The translations under genes were made by a program, and so were the position numbers. Below the pieces are notes generated by a model. That model did not search any database and was not told the DNA's origin. It saw only the letters and a program-made list of their open reading frames with translations. A stretch of 16,492 nucleotides of DNA from Trachelipus rathkii (Eukaryota; Arthropoda; Malacostraca; Isopoda; Trachelipodidae), in assembly GCA_015478945.1 (NCBI GenBank), contig JABUQX010078652.1, forward strand, positions 1 through 16,492, in the 5' to 3' direction. Shown here piece after piece: positions 1-10,097 of this stretch. Numbering within the stretch: position 1 is the first letter of the stretch; each line of letters starts with the position of its first letter.

Positions 1-61
1 TATAGATTTAAGTATTTCAAAAAGTTTAAGAATTAGGAATAAATAATTAGAGAAATTTGAA

Positions 62-102
62 ATAATAAGATTACAAGATTGTAATATTTTTGAACTTATT
101 AT
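62..102. other. Nested dyad symmetry in the first A monomer
   Basis: The outer arms ataataag (62-69) and cttattat (95-102) are perfect reverse complements. An inner pair, attaca (70-75) and tgtaat (80-85), encloses agat. The dyad lies just before the conserved tacctacgggtttggg block of the monomer. Base composition is very AT-rich, so chance pairing is a real possibility. Confidence 0.4.
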
Positions 103-781
103 AATTACGGTATTTGGTAACTTATTTAAAATTTTGATTTCCTATAACCTTACATTAAAAATAAAAAGTATAGAGGCAATACATATTCATAGATAATGTA
201 GCGTTATATCATTTAATGTCACACTTTAATTATATAGCAAAAGTTTAACAAGTAATTAGTTAATATTTTATGAAATTTTGATAAAGATAATATTTTATTG
301 TTAACTCTTTGCCTTGCACCTACGAGGTCTGTGGAAATTTATTAATTTATATTTAATGTCAATATCATTCTAGGCAGAAATATATACCCTAATGCAATGA
401 TATACAGCATATATATGAGAATTTCAACTAAACCTAATACACTATAATATATCATAATCGTATAATAAGTTTACAAAAAATATTCATGTGATGTGTTTTT
501 TCGGTACAACAATTTATTTAAGATAGGTAAAGATGTGTGTAGCTTTATATAACTTGGCTCACTGCGGCTGCCCGTATACTTGTTTTCCGTGACTTTAAAG
601 TTTTACTTTTGTCTCTTAAACATCAATGCTCCTATTCCATAAGAACGTAGCAACGAGAAAGGTTGGGTCTTGTTTCACGCAACTTTCAACTTCAATAAGA
701 CAATTTAAGTCGCGGTATATATCTCTTATATAGAATTGGAATAATAGAAGATTGGCGAGAAAACATCTTTACATTGAAGAG

Positions 782-813
782 TTATGAATTTAACTTATGT
801 GTTAAATTCATAA
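782..813. other. 13-bp perfect inverted repeat with 6-nt loop in an A monomer
   Basis: Arms ttatgaatttaac (782-794) and gttaaattcataa (801-813) are exact reverse complements around the loop ttatgt. The site corresponds to the place where other A monomers carry acaagattgtaatcttgt, itself a dyad. It sits near the transition from decayed to well-preserved copies. It could form a hairpin or cruciform; no function can be assigned. Confidence 0.6.
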
Positions 814-884
814 GTTATATAATCTATACAGCCATTCATCTGGGAATTTATTTAGAAGTTTATTTCATAAAGCAGTCCGAATAA

Positions 885-3800
885 GAAGCTAACTATCTTG
901 ATTGGGCCGTTATCATTTATTTTATGACATAATAGTCACGAAAATTTAAAAATAATGGAAATTTTTGTTTTACTAAAAAAAATGTATAAAAAGAGCTTTT
1001 ATTTTAACTCTTTTACCTTTGCATTAACGGGTTGTTGATTTATTTATTATTTTGTTTTTATAAAGTATTTCGCCTAAGCAAAGAGAAGACAGCATATATC
1101 TGGATGTGGGCTGTTTAGAAACATTGACCAATATTAGACCCTTAAAAGTTAAAACTAATGCAAACCCTCTTATTACCTACGCAAAAATTTTATTAATAGC
1201 AAGATTGTACTCTTATATAGTTGGTCAACGGTACGTGTTTGGTAACATTTAATTAAACTTTGTAACTTAGAAGCATCTCCATGATAAGGAAGCCAACATA
1301 TCTGATGTAGACCGGCTCATTAAAGAAATATTTAAGGCGTTAAAAGTAGAATTGAGAAAAAAATTCGGAAAATTGAATAAAGGATTGTATATCTTGTAAC
1401 TTGATACCTACGGGGTTTGGAATATTAATTTAGAATTTTTTGTCTGAATTACAATCCTGAACCAGAGAGTCCACCAATATCTTATGGGGCCGTTTTATTT
1501 TGGACGATAATAGGGATTCGCGAAAAAAATGATTTAAAAATAATGGAGATTTTTTTGGAAAAATTCAATTAAAGAATCCTTTATTTTAACTTTGACCTGC
1601 ACCAACCGGGGTTGGAATTTAATTTATATTTGTTTTTTTAATGCAATTTCCTAAAGCAACGAGAGACAGCATATGGGAGTGTGGGCCGTTTTAAAAACAT
1701 ATGACAATATAATATTTCATAACTTTCGTATAAGAAAATGGAGTAAAATTTCGAAATTTTTTAATTAAGGTGTGAAAGAAAATGAGGAAAGAATCTTATG
1801 AAGTACTCCTTAAAGGAATTTAATTTACTTTTGTTTATAAAAGCATTATTAAAGAGATCCAACATATCTGGATGTAGGCCGGCTCATTTTAAAGACATAT
1901 TTTAAGTCGTTAAAAGTTAATATATGAAAATAAAGAATTGGAAAATTGTATAATAGAAAAAATGCAGAATGAATCAGACATGCGTAATTGCGCTCTTTAC
2001 ACTTATTTAGAATTTATTCATGTTTTCTTTCAATAATAAGAGCCAACATCTGATGTGAGCCGTTTCAATTTATGCACCCTAAATAAAATCCAATAATGTT
2101 AAGAAATAATATAGTTTTTTTTTTTTTGGAAATATTTCAGAAATTATTATTATCAACTTAATACCTACAGGTTTGGGAATTTATTTATATTTGTTTTTTT
2201 AAAAGTATTTTCTAGCAAGAGAGACAGCAATCTGGATGCGTTTAAATACCATAGACCATTATAGAAACGTTAAAAAGTAAAAAAATAATTAGCAATCCTT
2301 CGAATTTTATTAAATCACAAGATGGTAATCTATAACTTGCTACGTACGTGGTTGGGAATTTAATTTACTTTTGTTTTATAAAGCAGCTCCCATTAAGAGA
2401 GCAACAATCTGGATGTAGGGTCGGCTCATTTAAGACCAAATTGAAGCGTTAAAACGTTAGAGAGAAAATTTCTGGAAAAATTTGAATAAAAGACAAGATT
2501 GGTACTTCATGAACCTTTGTCCCTCCGGTGTTTCTAACTTATTAATTGTTTATATTTATATACACGTCCTAAATAAAGAGCCACAATCTGAATATGAGCC
2601 GATTTTCATTATGCACCTTAATTTGTCGATAAAAGTCTTTTAAAAAAATAATGGTAGTTTTTTTTTTGGAAGATTGTGATTAAAAAGCTTTATTAACTCT
2701 TTAGCCTTTCACGTACGATTTTGGATATTCTATTTAATATCTGTTTTGTTTAATAAAGATTGTCGCTAACAAGAGACTACAGATATCTGGATGTGGTCCG
2801 TTTAAAAAACATAGACAATATTAGATCGTTAAAAGTTTAAAAATAATGCAACTTTTCGAAAATTTATTAATTGGTTTAGATTGTTTCTCTATAAACTTGT
2901 AGCGTCTTACGTGGTTGGGAATTTAATTTTATCTTTTGTTTTAAAAAGCATCTCCCATGTAAGAGAGCAAACATCTGGATGTAGCCGGCTCATTTTAAAT
3001 GACATACATAAGGCGTTATAAAAGTTTATGAATTGAGAAAAAATCGGATAAATATGAATAAAGGAACTTTATGTAATCTTGTAACTTGAATACCTACGGG
3101 ATTTGGAATTTATTAGAATTTTTCTGAATACATCCGGAATAAGAGAGCCACAATATCCTTGATGTGGCCGTTTGTATTTTATGGACGATATTAGGTCCGC
3201 TAAATATGTGTTTTAAAAATAATGAGATTTTTTTTGAAAAATTCAATTAAAGTAAGCTTTCTTTTTAACTCTTTTCATCATAAACATCGGGTTTGGGAAT
3301 TGATTTATATTTGTTTTTTTAAAGCATCCTAAAACATGGAGAGACAGCATATTCTGATTGGCCCGTTTAAAACTAGACCAATATTAAAGATCGTTAAAAA
3401 AGTTCAAAGAATAATTGCACATTCATTGGAAATTTTTATTCAAGCAGCAAGATTGTAGCTCTTGTACGTCATTTTTTCAGTGATTAATTTTAAGCTTTGT
3501 TTATAAAGCTTCCTCCCTTGTAAATAGAGCCAACATATCTGATGTGTCCCGGCTCATTTAAAGACATATTTTAAGTCGTTTAAAAGTTAGAAATTTAAAA
3601 AAATCGGAAAAATTGAATAATAGAACAAGATTGTAACTTGTGTAACTTTGTACCTACGGTTGGTAACTTATTTAGAATTTTATTCATATAACACGTCCTA
3701 AAATAGTAGAGCCAACAAATCTTGAGTGAGCCGTTCCAATTTTATGCACTGATTTAAGGTTCGCTAAACATTTTACAAAATAATGTTAGTTTTTTTTTTT

Positions 3801-6130
3801 GAAAATTGATAAGAACTTAATCGTTACCTCTCGTTTACTTTGCACACGGGTTGGATTTATTTATATTGTTTTTTATAAAGTATTTCTTAAGCAAGAGAGA
3901 CAGCATATCTGGATGTGGCCGTTTAAAAGATAGATTGATATTAAATTTGTTAATAAAAAGTTATGAAAATAATGCGATTCCTTTTGATTTTTTATTAACA
4001 GAGCCAAGAATTACAGAGGTATAATGTACGTACGGGTTTGTGATTCTACTTTACTTTTGTTATAAAGCCCTCCATTAAGAGAGCCAAATATCTGGATGTA
4101 GGTTTAATCATTAAAGACATAAATTTAAGGCGTTTTAAAAGTTAAGCATAGAAAAAAATATCGGATAATGTGAGAATAAAGACAAGAATTGGTAGCCTCC
4201 ATCGTAGCATTGTACATAACGTGTTTGTTAACTTTATTTATGTTTTATTCATATAAACACGTCTAACTAAGAAGCCTAATCATATCTTGAATGAGAAGTT
4301 TTCATGTTATGCACTAATTAGGTGCTTAAAAATGTAAATAATTTATTTTTTTTTTTTTGGAACATTGAAAATATACTTCACAGACCATCTTACCTTCGCA
4401 CGCTGTTTGGGAATTATATATATTATTGTTTTTATAAAGTAATTTCTAAAGCAAGAGAGACAGCATATCTGATGTGGTCCGATTAAAAACATAGACCAAT
4501 ATTAGATCGTTAAAAAGTAAAAAATAAATGCACCTTTCGGAAAATTTATTAAGAGAAAGATGTAGCCGTTATAATTTTGGTAGTTACGTCTGTCTTTGGA
4601 CTATTATTAACTTTGTTTTAAAAAGCATCTCCCATGTAGAGAGCCAACATATCTATAGGCCGGTTCATTTTAAGACATAATTTAAGTCGTTTAAAAGTTA
4701 AGTAATAAGAAAAAATTTCGGAAAATTTGAATAAAGGAAACAAGGTTGTAGTTTCTTGTACCTTAATACTTACGGGTTTGGGAATTTATTTAAATATTTC
4801 TTTCATAAAAGCAAGTCCTGAAAAAAAAGCCAACATATCTGATATCGGTCTGCGTTTTATTTATGGAACCATAAACTAGTCGCTAAAATGTATCTTAAAC
4901 ATAATGAAAATGTTTTTATCAAAAATGTTTAAAGATGCTTTAATTTAAAAAATGTTTTACCTTTGCACTACGGGTTTGGAAAATTTATGCATTATTGGGG
5001 TTTTTTAAAGCATTTTCATAAAGCGAGAGACAGGCTATCTGCAGTGTGGCGTTTATAAACATCATAGACCAATTATAGATTCGTGTAAAAAGTAAAAATT
5101 AATATATGCATTCTCGTTTAAAACAATACTCCTTATTTAAAGTCAGAAAGAATGTAACTCTATAACTTGGTACGGTAGTGTTTGGAGTTTACATTTATTT
5201 GTTTAAAGCACTCTATTGTAAAGAGAGCAACATATCTGGATATAGGCTGGCTAATTTTAAAGACATAATTAAGTCGTTTAAAAGTTAAGAATTGTAGAAC
5301 AGTAAATTTGAGGAAATTGACATAAAGATAAAAGTGTAACACTTATACTTCATACCGAGTGGATTTTCCATTTATTCAAATTTACTATATAAACACGTCA
5401 TAAATAGACTTCAACAAGATCTTGAATTCTAAAGCTTAAATTTTCAACCTTTTCATTAGGTCTGTCTAAAAATCTTTTAAATAATGTGAGCTTTTTTTTG
5501 GGGAAAATAGAATTAAAAATCTATTTAATTCATTTACTTTGTCACTTACCGGGTTGGGATTTATTATATTTGTTTTATAAAGCATTTCTACGCAAGAGAG
5601 CCAGCAATCTGGGGTGGGAGTACAAACAACGAAAAACTAGATCGGTAAAAAGTTAAAAAAATATATGTTATTCTTTCGGAAAATTTTATTAAAGCATAAA
5701 GATTGTAGCTCTTATAACTTTAGCTTACTGGTTTGGAATAATTTTAGTTAATTATAAAGCATTTCCTGTAAGAACCAACAATTCGATGTAGGCCGGCTCT
5801 TTCTAAAGACATAATTTAAGTCGTAGAAGAAAGTTAAGATATTAGAAAAATTCGGAAAATTAAAAAAGGAACAGATGGTAATTCTTCTAACTTAATACCT
5901 ACTGGTTTGGGAATTTATTAGAATTGTTTTCATAAAAAGTCCTGAATAAGAGAGCCAACATATTTGATGTGGGCCGTTTATTTTATGGACCATAATTAGG
6001 TCCGCTAAATGTTCTTAAAATAAATCGATTTTTTTGTTGAAAAAATTTGATTAAAGAACTTTATTTAACTCTTTACCTTTGCAGCATACGGGTTTGGGAT
6101 TATTTATATTACGAGTTTACTAAAGGTGGA
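885..6130. repeat. Two B-monomer subtypes giving a possible ~1.68-kb super-period
   Basis: B monomers fall into two subtypes. B1 has agtcctgaataagag upstream, then tatggaccat and attcaatt after a short T run. It is seen near 885, 1464, 3143, 4831 and 5950. B2 has acacgtcctaaata upstream, then tatgcac and a longer T run. It is seen near 2040, 2576, 3708, 4272 and 5407. From 1464 to 4831 the order is B1-B2-B2-B1-B2-B2-B1, with B1-to-B1 distances of about 1,679 and 1,688 bp, so nine monomers per super-unit. The order breaks at both ends (B1-B1 at 885/1464 and B1-B2-B1 at 4831/5407/5950), as expected if whole trimers have been gained or lost. Confidence 0.6.
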
Positions 6131-6374
6131 GAACATAAGGGAATAGCTTCAACATTTGATTTAGAGTAAATAGCATTTTCGGAATTATGTTACAATAAAA
6201 AACTAATGCAACGCTTATCGGAAATTTTATTAAACAGCATTGATGAAGGTCTATAACATAGTACCAACGGGTTGGAATTTATTACTTTGGTTCTAACCAT
6301 CTCATCTTGTTAAGAAGCCAACATAATCTTGGATATAGTGCCGCTAATTTAAGACATATTTTAATTCGTAACTG

Positions 6375-6540
6375 TAGTTAGCCAATCTTTTGACCAAATA
6401 TTTCCATATTTAAAAAATTCAAAGAAAAGTTTGCTGTAATTGATAAATCTAAATTCACACAAGAAATAACAGACACATAAGTCAAAGACACGCTGTCAAA
6501 TATTGGTAATCTCCTAGAGTTTCATTCTGAAAAAGTATCA
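6375..6540. other. Unrecognised spacer right of the satellite
   Basis: Satellite similarity ends after the A-monomer phrase ttaagacatattttaattcg. The following ~165 bases share no clear match with the monomers, are moderately AT-rich, and show no uninterrupted reading frame or transposon end that I recognise. Confidence 0.5.
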
Positions 6541-7020
6541 TATATATATTCATATTATTATATATTTTTTTTATAATATAGTACTATATTATTATTATAT
6601 ACCTTAATTATATATACTATATACTATTATATATATATATATTGTGATATATATATATATAGTACTACCAATTTATAAATCAACTTTATCTGTATAGATA
6701 TAAATATATACATTAATATATTAGCGAAAAAAAACTTCTGGCAATGGTAGAAGACATTAAAATACCTAATGTTTCTAAATAATATATAATTGTATATCAT
6801 ATATTATATATATATATATTATTATATCATACCTATATATATATTTTATATATATATATATATTATTATACTATTATTTTATTATTATTACTAAAGTTAT
6901 AATAATATAATATCTTTATTTAAGTTATAATTTAATACTATAACTTTCTATATATTATATTATTTTATATATATTATTATATATAACGTTAACTTATATA
7001 ATTACTTATAATTTCATTAT
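6540..7020. repeat. TA/ATT simple-sequence block
   Basis: Almost all of this block is made of tatata, ttatta and related AT-only words. A short less-simple island (about 6725-6780, around cttctggcaatggtagaag) interrupts it. It separates the satellite side from the first LINE remnant. No gene signal is present. Confidence 0.85.
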
Positions 7021-7239
7021 ACAATACATCTCTCACCTTACATCTCCCCAGACCTGGAGGGTAAGTGTGCCGTAGCCATCTCGTATCTTGAATGGAAACT
7101 TGTGTGTATATATATTGAGTAAATAAACCTTAGAAAACATCGTAGAGAGAGTATATAACAGGCTACGAGCCATTACCATCTTGCCTCAGCAACTCTCTCA
7201 TAGAACCTTTTTTTAATGAGAATTCGTCACCCGCAGTAG
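7021..7239. other. Unrecognised flank of the LINE remnant
   Basis: Mixed-composition sequence between the TA block and the recognisable retroelement remnant. It may be the 3' untranslated end of the minus-strand element, because the corresponding flank of the second copy (about 12830-12990) has similar composition. I could not align the two confidently beyond the shared ccctagagct at about 7251-7260. Confidence 0.3.
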
Positions 7240-7860
7240 AAGAAAAATTCCACCCTAGAGCTTCCACGGCCCTCACTATGGCCAATCCCTCGCCAAATCG
7301 TAGCGCGGGTTTATCCTCTTAACCCAGGTGGGCCACAACCATACCCTCTTATTAATGAACTAAGAATTGTGTTTTAACTTGCCACTTGTCATTCATACCA
7401 CTCACCGTGAGTCTATGCTCACCTTTCTTCTCGCCTCTTGCCTCGAAATCTTCCAGATTTAATATATCCTCCCGTTCCAGGGAATCCCTTTGCTTGACTT
7501 CTACTACCCCAACCTTTTTTCCGGGTCTCTAACCACCACTCCCTATCCCGGTCGATTCCCAGCATACTCAACGACTTATAACAGTCCGCCCTAACCCAAC
7601 CAAACTATGCAAGTGCTCATCCCTTTCCCATGGGCCAAACCATCTCGAAGTCTCTCATTCAGTGCATTATCTCATCATCTACCCCCGCGTTATCTTACAT
7701 GTCCCACCACACAACTCTCTATATATATGTATTCATTCCTCATTTACATCTAATTCTTCTCACACCTAACATCGCCCCTCTAAGATTGTCCATTCTGAAC
7801 ACATTGTACTTTAGATCTATATCCTCTTATTCCAGACTGTCCATCTGCACTACTATACAT
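7240..7860 (-). mobile_element. Decayed non-LTR retrotransposon fragment, reverse-transcriptase C-terminal end (copy 1)
   Basis: On the minus strand, 7645-7613 encodes RWFGPWERDEH. This resembles the RWFGHVERM-type motif found near the C-terminus of many invertebrate LINE ORF2 proteins, just after the reverse-transcriptase domain. Upstream on the same strand, around 7735, is MRNEYIYIE, comparable to the RNEDIR-type segment that precedes that motif in such proteins. The frame is broken by stops and shifts, so this is a dead fragment. It aligns in order with 12990-13510: shared blocks include ctttagatctata, ccaaaccatctc, cacctttcttctcg, accataccc and ccctagagct. The element family is not identified. 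TA blocks lie on both sides. Confidence 0.65.
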
Positions 7861-7890
7861 TAACACAGGTATACTAATGTAAACCTCAGA

Positions 7891-8038
7891 ATAATATTAA
7901 TATATAGTGTATTATATATATATATATATATATATACTATATATAATTTATTAGATATATATATATATATTAATACTATAATATGTATATAGTATATATA
8001 TATTGATCAATATATATATACTTATATTATTAAGCTTG
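7891..8038. repeat. TA dinucleotide block
   Basis: Imperfect (TA)n with occasional tagt and ttaata interruptions. It abuts the upstream (minus-strand) side of LINE copy 1. Confidence 0.9.
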
Positions 8039-8140
8039 TAAGCACATCTTAACTAATATATACTTCTCATATTATGTAGCATCATAATCTATATAAACTA
8101 ATCTCTTCGACTGGGTGGTGGCCATTTGTCCGGATTTTAG

Positions 8141-8326
8141 TGACGGTAGTCCGGAAGTCGGAGTCGGTTTACCTAGTTTTTATAGAATGGCAAAGGTGGA
8201 GTCGGAGTCGGAGTTCGGAGTCCGGAGTCCGGTAGATCAGTTTGTTTACGTTTAAAAAGGTTGCGAAGATCTGTATGATCCGGTAAATTTTCTTCACAAG
8301 TGCGTCATTGGAGTTCGGAGTCCGGA
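8141..8326. repeat. Interspersed GGAGTC / GGAGTCC minisatellite words
   Basis: The densest part, 8198-8233, reads as successive ggagtc, ggagttc and ggagtcc words. Related words occur at 8146-8166 (agtccggaagtcggagtcgg) and 8310-8326 (ggagttcggagtccgg). Between them is non-repetitive sequence of ~75 bp. The unit is an unusual G-rich hexamer/heptamer against AT-rich surroundings. It could be the decayed core of a larger repeat; no coding reading is supported. Confidence 0.75.
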
Positions 8327-8329
8327 AAA

Positions 8330-9000
8330 TTTGTCTATTGAAACCGAAGCTATTTCGTCGCGAGCGGATTTGACGGCTCTTTTCAGCTAGTACTAATTTA
8401 AAACGGTTTCACTATTCGACCCTCTCTGAATTCTTTTAACGGCACGCGGATGGGTGTTAGGTAGAGTCTATATATATTTTGACTTTTCTATAGGTACCTC
8501 ATGCAGCGGCGAGTGTGTCTTACGTATGGATAGGTTCATTATCACATCGGCCGTACTTCCATATCAACTCTACCGGATATAATTACGATGTTACAGTCCT
8601 CTTCTCTGTAAGACACGAGGGGGTGCTGTGTCTGGCGCATCTGAGTTGCTTGTCGTTAGATCGATTGGTTAACTCCTTTCGCCGGGCTGTTCGTGCGTGG
8701 CGGTGACCATTTCCTTCTTATCCCTCGGTTCCCATACCCTAGTGTGTTGATGCATTCCAGTAGGCCAATTCTTCTTCATCCTGTTCTGTTGTTCTCTGGC
8801 TGAACAAGCTTTTATGAATCCTCTGAGTACGACCTTTAATAAGAAGGTCCAGCCTTGCAGCTGAACTGAAGGGCCCCTTCCACTCCCATTCAATTAATAA
8901 TGGTTACTGCAAATGTGGCACAGCCCCTCTCACGTTGAATTAGGGTACGCTGCCCGTGGTAATGTTGGTTGTGGACAGAAAACTTAGGTATTTATTTAGT
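8330..9000. other. Unrecognised mid-GC segment
   Basis: This segment is less AT-rich than its surroundings and contains open frames of 63 codons (8515-8706, plus) and 74 codons (8669-8893, minus). Neither shows a domain, motif, repeat of residues or composition that I recognise, and they overlap on opposite strands. I see no splice-site pair or promoter that would rescue either. It could be an old transposon interior or ordinary intergenic sequence. Confidence 0.4.
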
Positions 9001-9180
9001 ATGTAGATCAAATTATATTATGACTAATTATACGTAGGTATAGATATAGTAGATAGTTATATATACTTGATCTGAAAGTAAAGTATAATATATATGTGAT
9101 TAATATATAATATATATAATATATACGTATATTATTTAGCTATATATGATATTTTTTATCCATATACATATGGATTTTTT
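9000..9180. repeat. TA-rich simple sequence
   Basis: AT-only words (tatata, taatata, agtat) dominate, with the densest part at 9076-9160. It separates the unrecognised segment from the GCATCC minisatellite. Confidence 0.7.
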
Positions 9181-9202
9181 ATTCAAACTTCAAATGAGTA
9201 AA

Positions 9203-9326
9203 CGCATCCCGCAGTTGCCGCATGACTCGGCATACCCTCATATCTCTATTAAGATTCCGCATCCGCATACCCGGTGCAAATCCCTCATTCTGGGATACAT
9301 TCTATAAGCATCCCGCTCCGCATACG
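9203..9326. repeat. Degenerate GCATCC / GCATAC minisatellite
   Basis: The word gcat followed by cc, ac or gac recurs seven times in about 120 bases: near 9204, 9220, 9230, 9259, 9265, 9308 and 9320. Several are preceded by cc (ccgcatccgcatacccgg at about 9257-9274). It looks like an eroded 6-bp tandem of GCATCC type. A 60-codon open frame across it (9222-9404) is rich in H, P and N from the repeat and is not taken as a gene. Confidence 0.55.
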
Positions 9327-9389
9327 GCAAATACCCCAGGTGTAAATATTCCTGGAGTCATCGCGAGGTCCAATTCTCCACTCAAATAT

Positions 9390-9580
9390 ATTATGTATAT
9401 ATGATTTAAATTGATCTTATTTTATGTATTATTAATAATAACATTACTTCACAATCAACTAAATACTACGTATTAGTTCATAGATACGATATATAGTACT
9501 ATATCTACGATTATCTTATTATTATACTCAACTATATAATTAAACTATCATAAGCTTCATATTATGTTCACTATTCAGAT
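9390..9580. repeat. AT-rich low-complexity segment
   Basis: Mostly A/T with short tatata, ttatta and aactat words but no clean tandem unit. No coding signal. Confidence 0.5.
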
Positions 9581-9960
9581 ACGCTTATGGCGGAGCAAGG
9601 GTAAAGGAGGGATATAGCGCAGATACTTCTTCATCCAGTTATGCTGGTTAGGGCAAACATTCCTCCAAAGACCATGCGGCCGCCAAAACGTAGTTCACAA
9701 TGGACGACAGAGTAGTCCCAATCTTAGTGATATCGGGTAGGACCCCATGGCTGTTCAGACATCAATAGGTATGGTTTAGGGTATCAAAGTGAGAGGGGTG
9801 CTTGGTTCCCAATACACTTGTACCAAATAGAAGTACAACAGAAGTAGAGCATAGCGGCTAAGTCTGAGGTCAGAGGATAAGATTGCCAAAAGCATAGGAT
9901 GAAAGGTGTTGGAGAAGTATGCGACTGAGAATATCCAAAAAAAAAGGCGAGTGTCCGTTG
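9581..9960. other. Unrecognised non-repetitive segment
   Basis: Balanced composition with no long uninterrupted frame, no recognisable RNA gene and no tandem structure. It ends in a short poly-A run (about 9938-9946) directly before the GT tract, which may be fortuitous. Confidence 0.4.
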
Positions 9961-9962
9961 TA

Positions 9963-10097
9963 GGTGTGTGTGTGTGTTGTTGTGGTGTGTGTGTATGTGT
10001 GGTGTGGTCTGTGTGTGTTGGTGTGTGTGGTGTGATGTGTGTGTGTGTTGTTGGTGTGTTGTGTGTGGTGTGTGTGTGTGAGAAGAGAGAGAGAGAG
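9963..10097. repeat. Compound (GT)n-(GA)n microsatellite
   Basis: Bases 9963-10080 are imperfect alternating gt with frequent tgg and ttg slips. Bases 10081-10097 switch to (ga)n. Long frames on both strands here encode only C/V/W-rich or H/T-rich low-complexity peptides and are artefacts of the repeat. Alternating purine-pyrimidine (GT)n can adopt Z-DNA in general; nothing here shows that it does. Confidence 0.95.

Larger units (their letters stand above)
1..830. repeat. Decayed edge of the satellite array
   Basis: These bases align in order to the same monomer classes but with many more substitutions and indels. Bases 1-130 match the second half of an A monomer (gtttaagaattaggaa, then acaagattgtaat, then ggtaacttatttaaaatttt). 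Bases 145-315 match a B monomer (tgtcacactttaat, then taactctttgcc). Bases 330-500 match C (tacagcatatatatgag, then taatcgtataataag). Bases 640-830 match A (caatttaagtcgcgg). Well-matching copies begin near 830-885. Elevated decay at an array edge is expected when unequal exchange homogenises the interior better than the ends. Here, however, the array may continue leftward beyond the window. Confidence 0.7.
1..6375. repeat. AT-rich satellite array with ~187-bp monomers arranged as A-B-C trimers
   Basis: A recurring core (agagagccaacatatctgg, then atgtgggccg, with variants) appears at about 1088, 1291, 1464, 1663, 1855, 2040, 2218, 2397, 2576, 2773, 2961, 3143, 3340, 3526, 3708, 3895, 4079, 4272, 4457, 4640, 4831, 5024, 5223, 5407, 5595, 5770, 5950, 6130 (decayed) and 6314. 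Mean spacing is about 187 bp. Every third monomer matches best. Class A has ggccggctcattttaaagac and aagtcgttaaaag. Class B has gccgttttatttatgg or tgcac plus a poly-T run. Class C has gagacagcatatctgg and gaccaatattagatcg. This gives a trimer of about 560 bp. All classes share a tacctacgggtttgggaat block. The array starts before base 1 and stops inside an A monomer near 6375. No coding function is visible. A centromeric or heterochromatic role is inference only. Confidence 0.93.

Noticed and set aside
5160..5342. 60-codon minus-strand frame in the satellite
   Set aside because: It is not conserved in the other trimers, so it is a chance frame.
1..6375. CRISPR-like array of regularly spaced repeats
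   Set aside because: The whole ~187-bp unit is repeated with no unique spacers, there are no cas genes, and the context is eukaryotic.
7630..7863. 77-codon plus-strand frame
   Set aside because: It is antisense to the LINE remnant, whose recognisable motif is on the minus strand.
8515..8893. Two overlapping opposite-strand frames of 63 and 74 codons
   Set aside because: No recognisable domain, no splice context and mutual overlap; left as an unrecognised segment.
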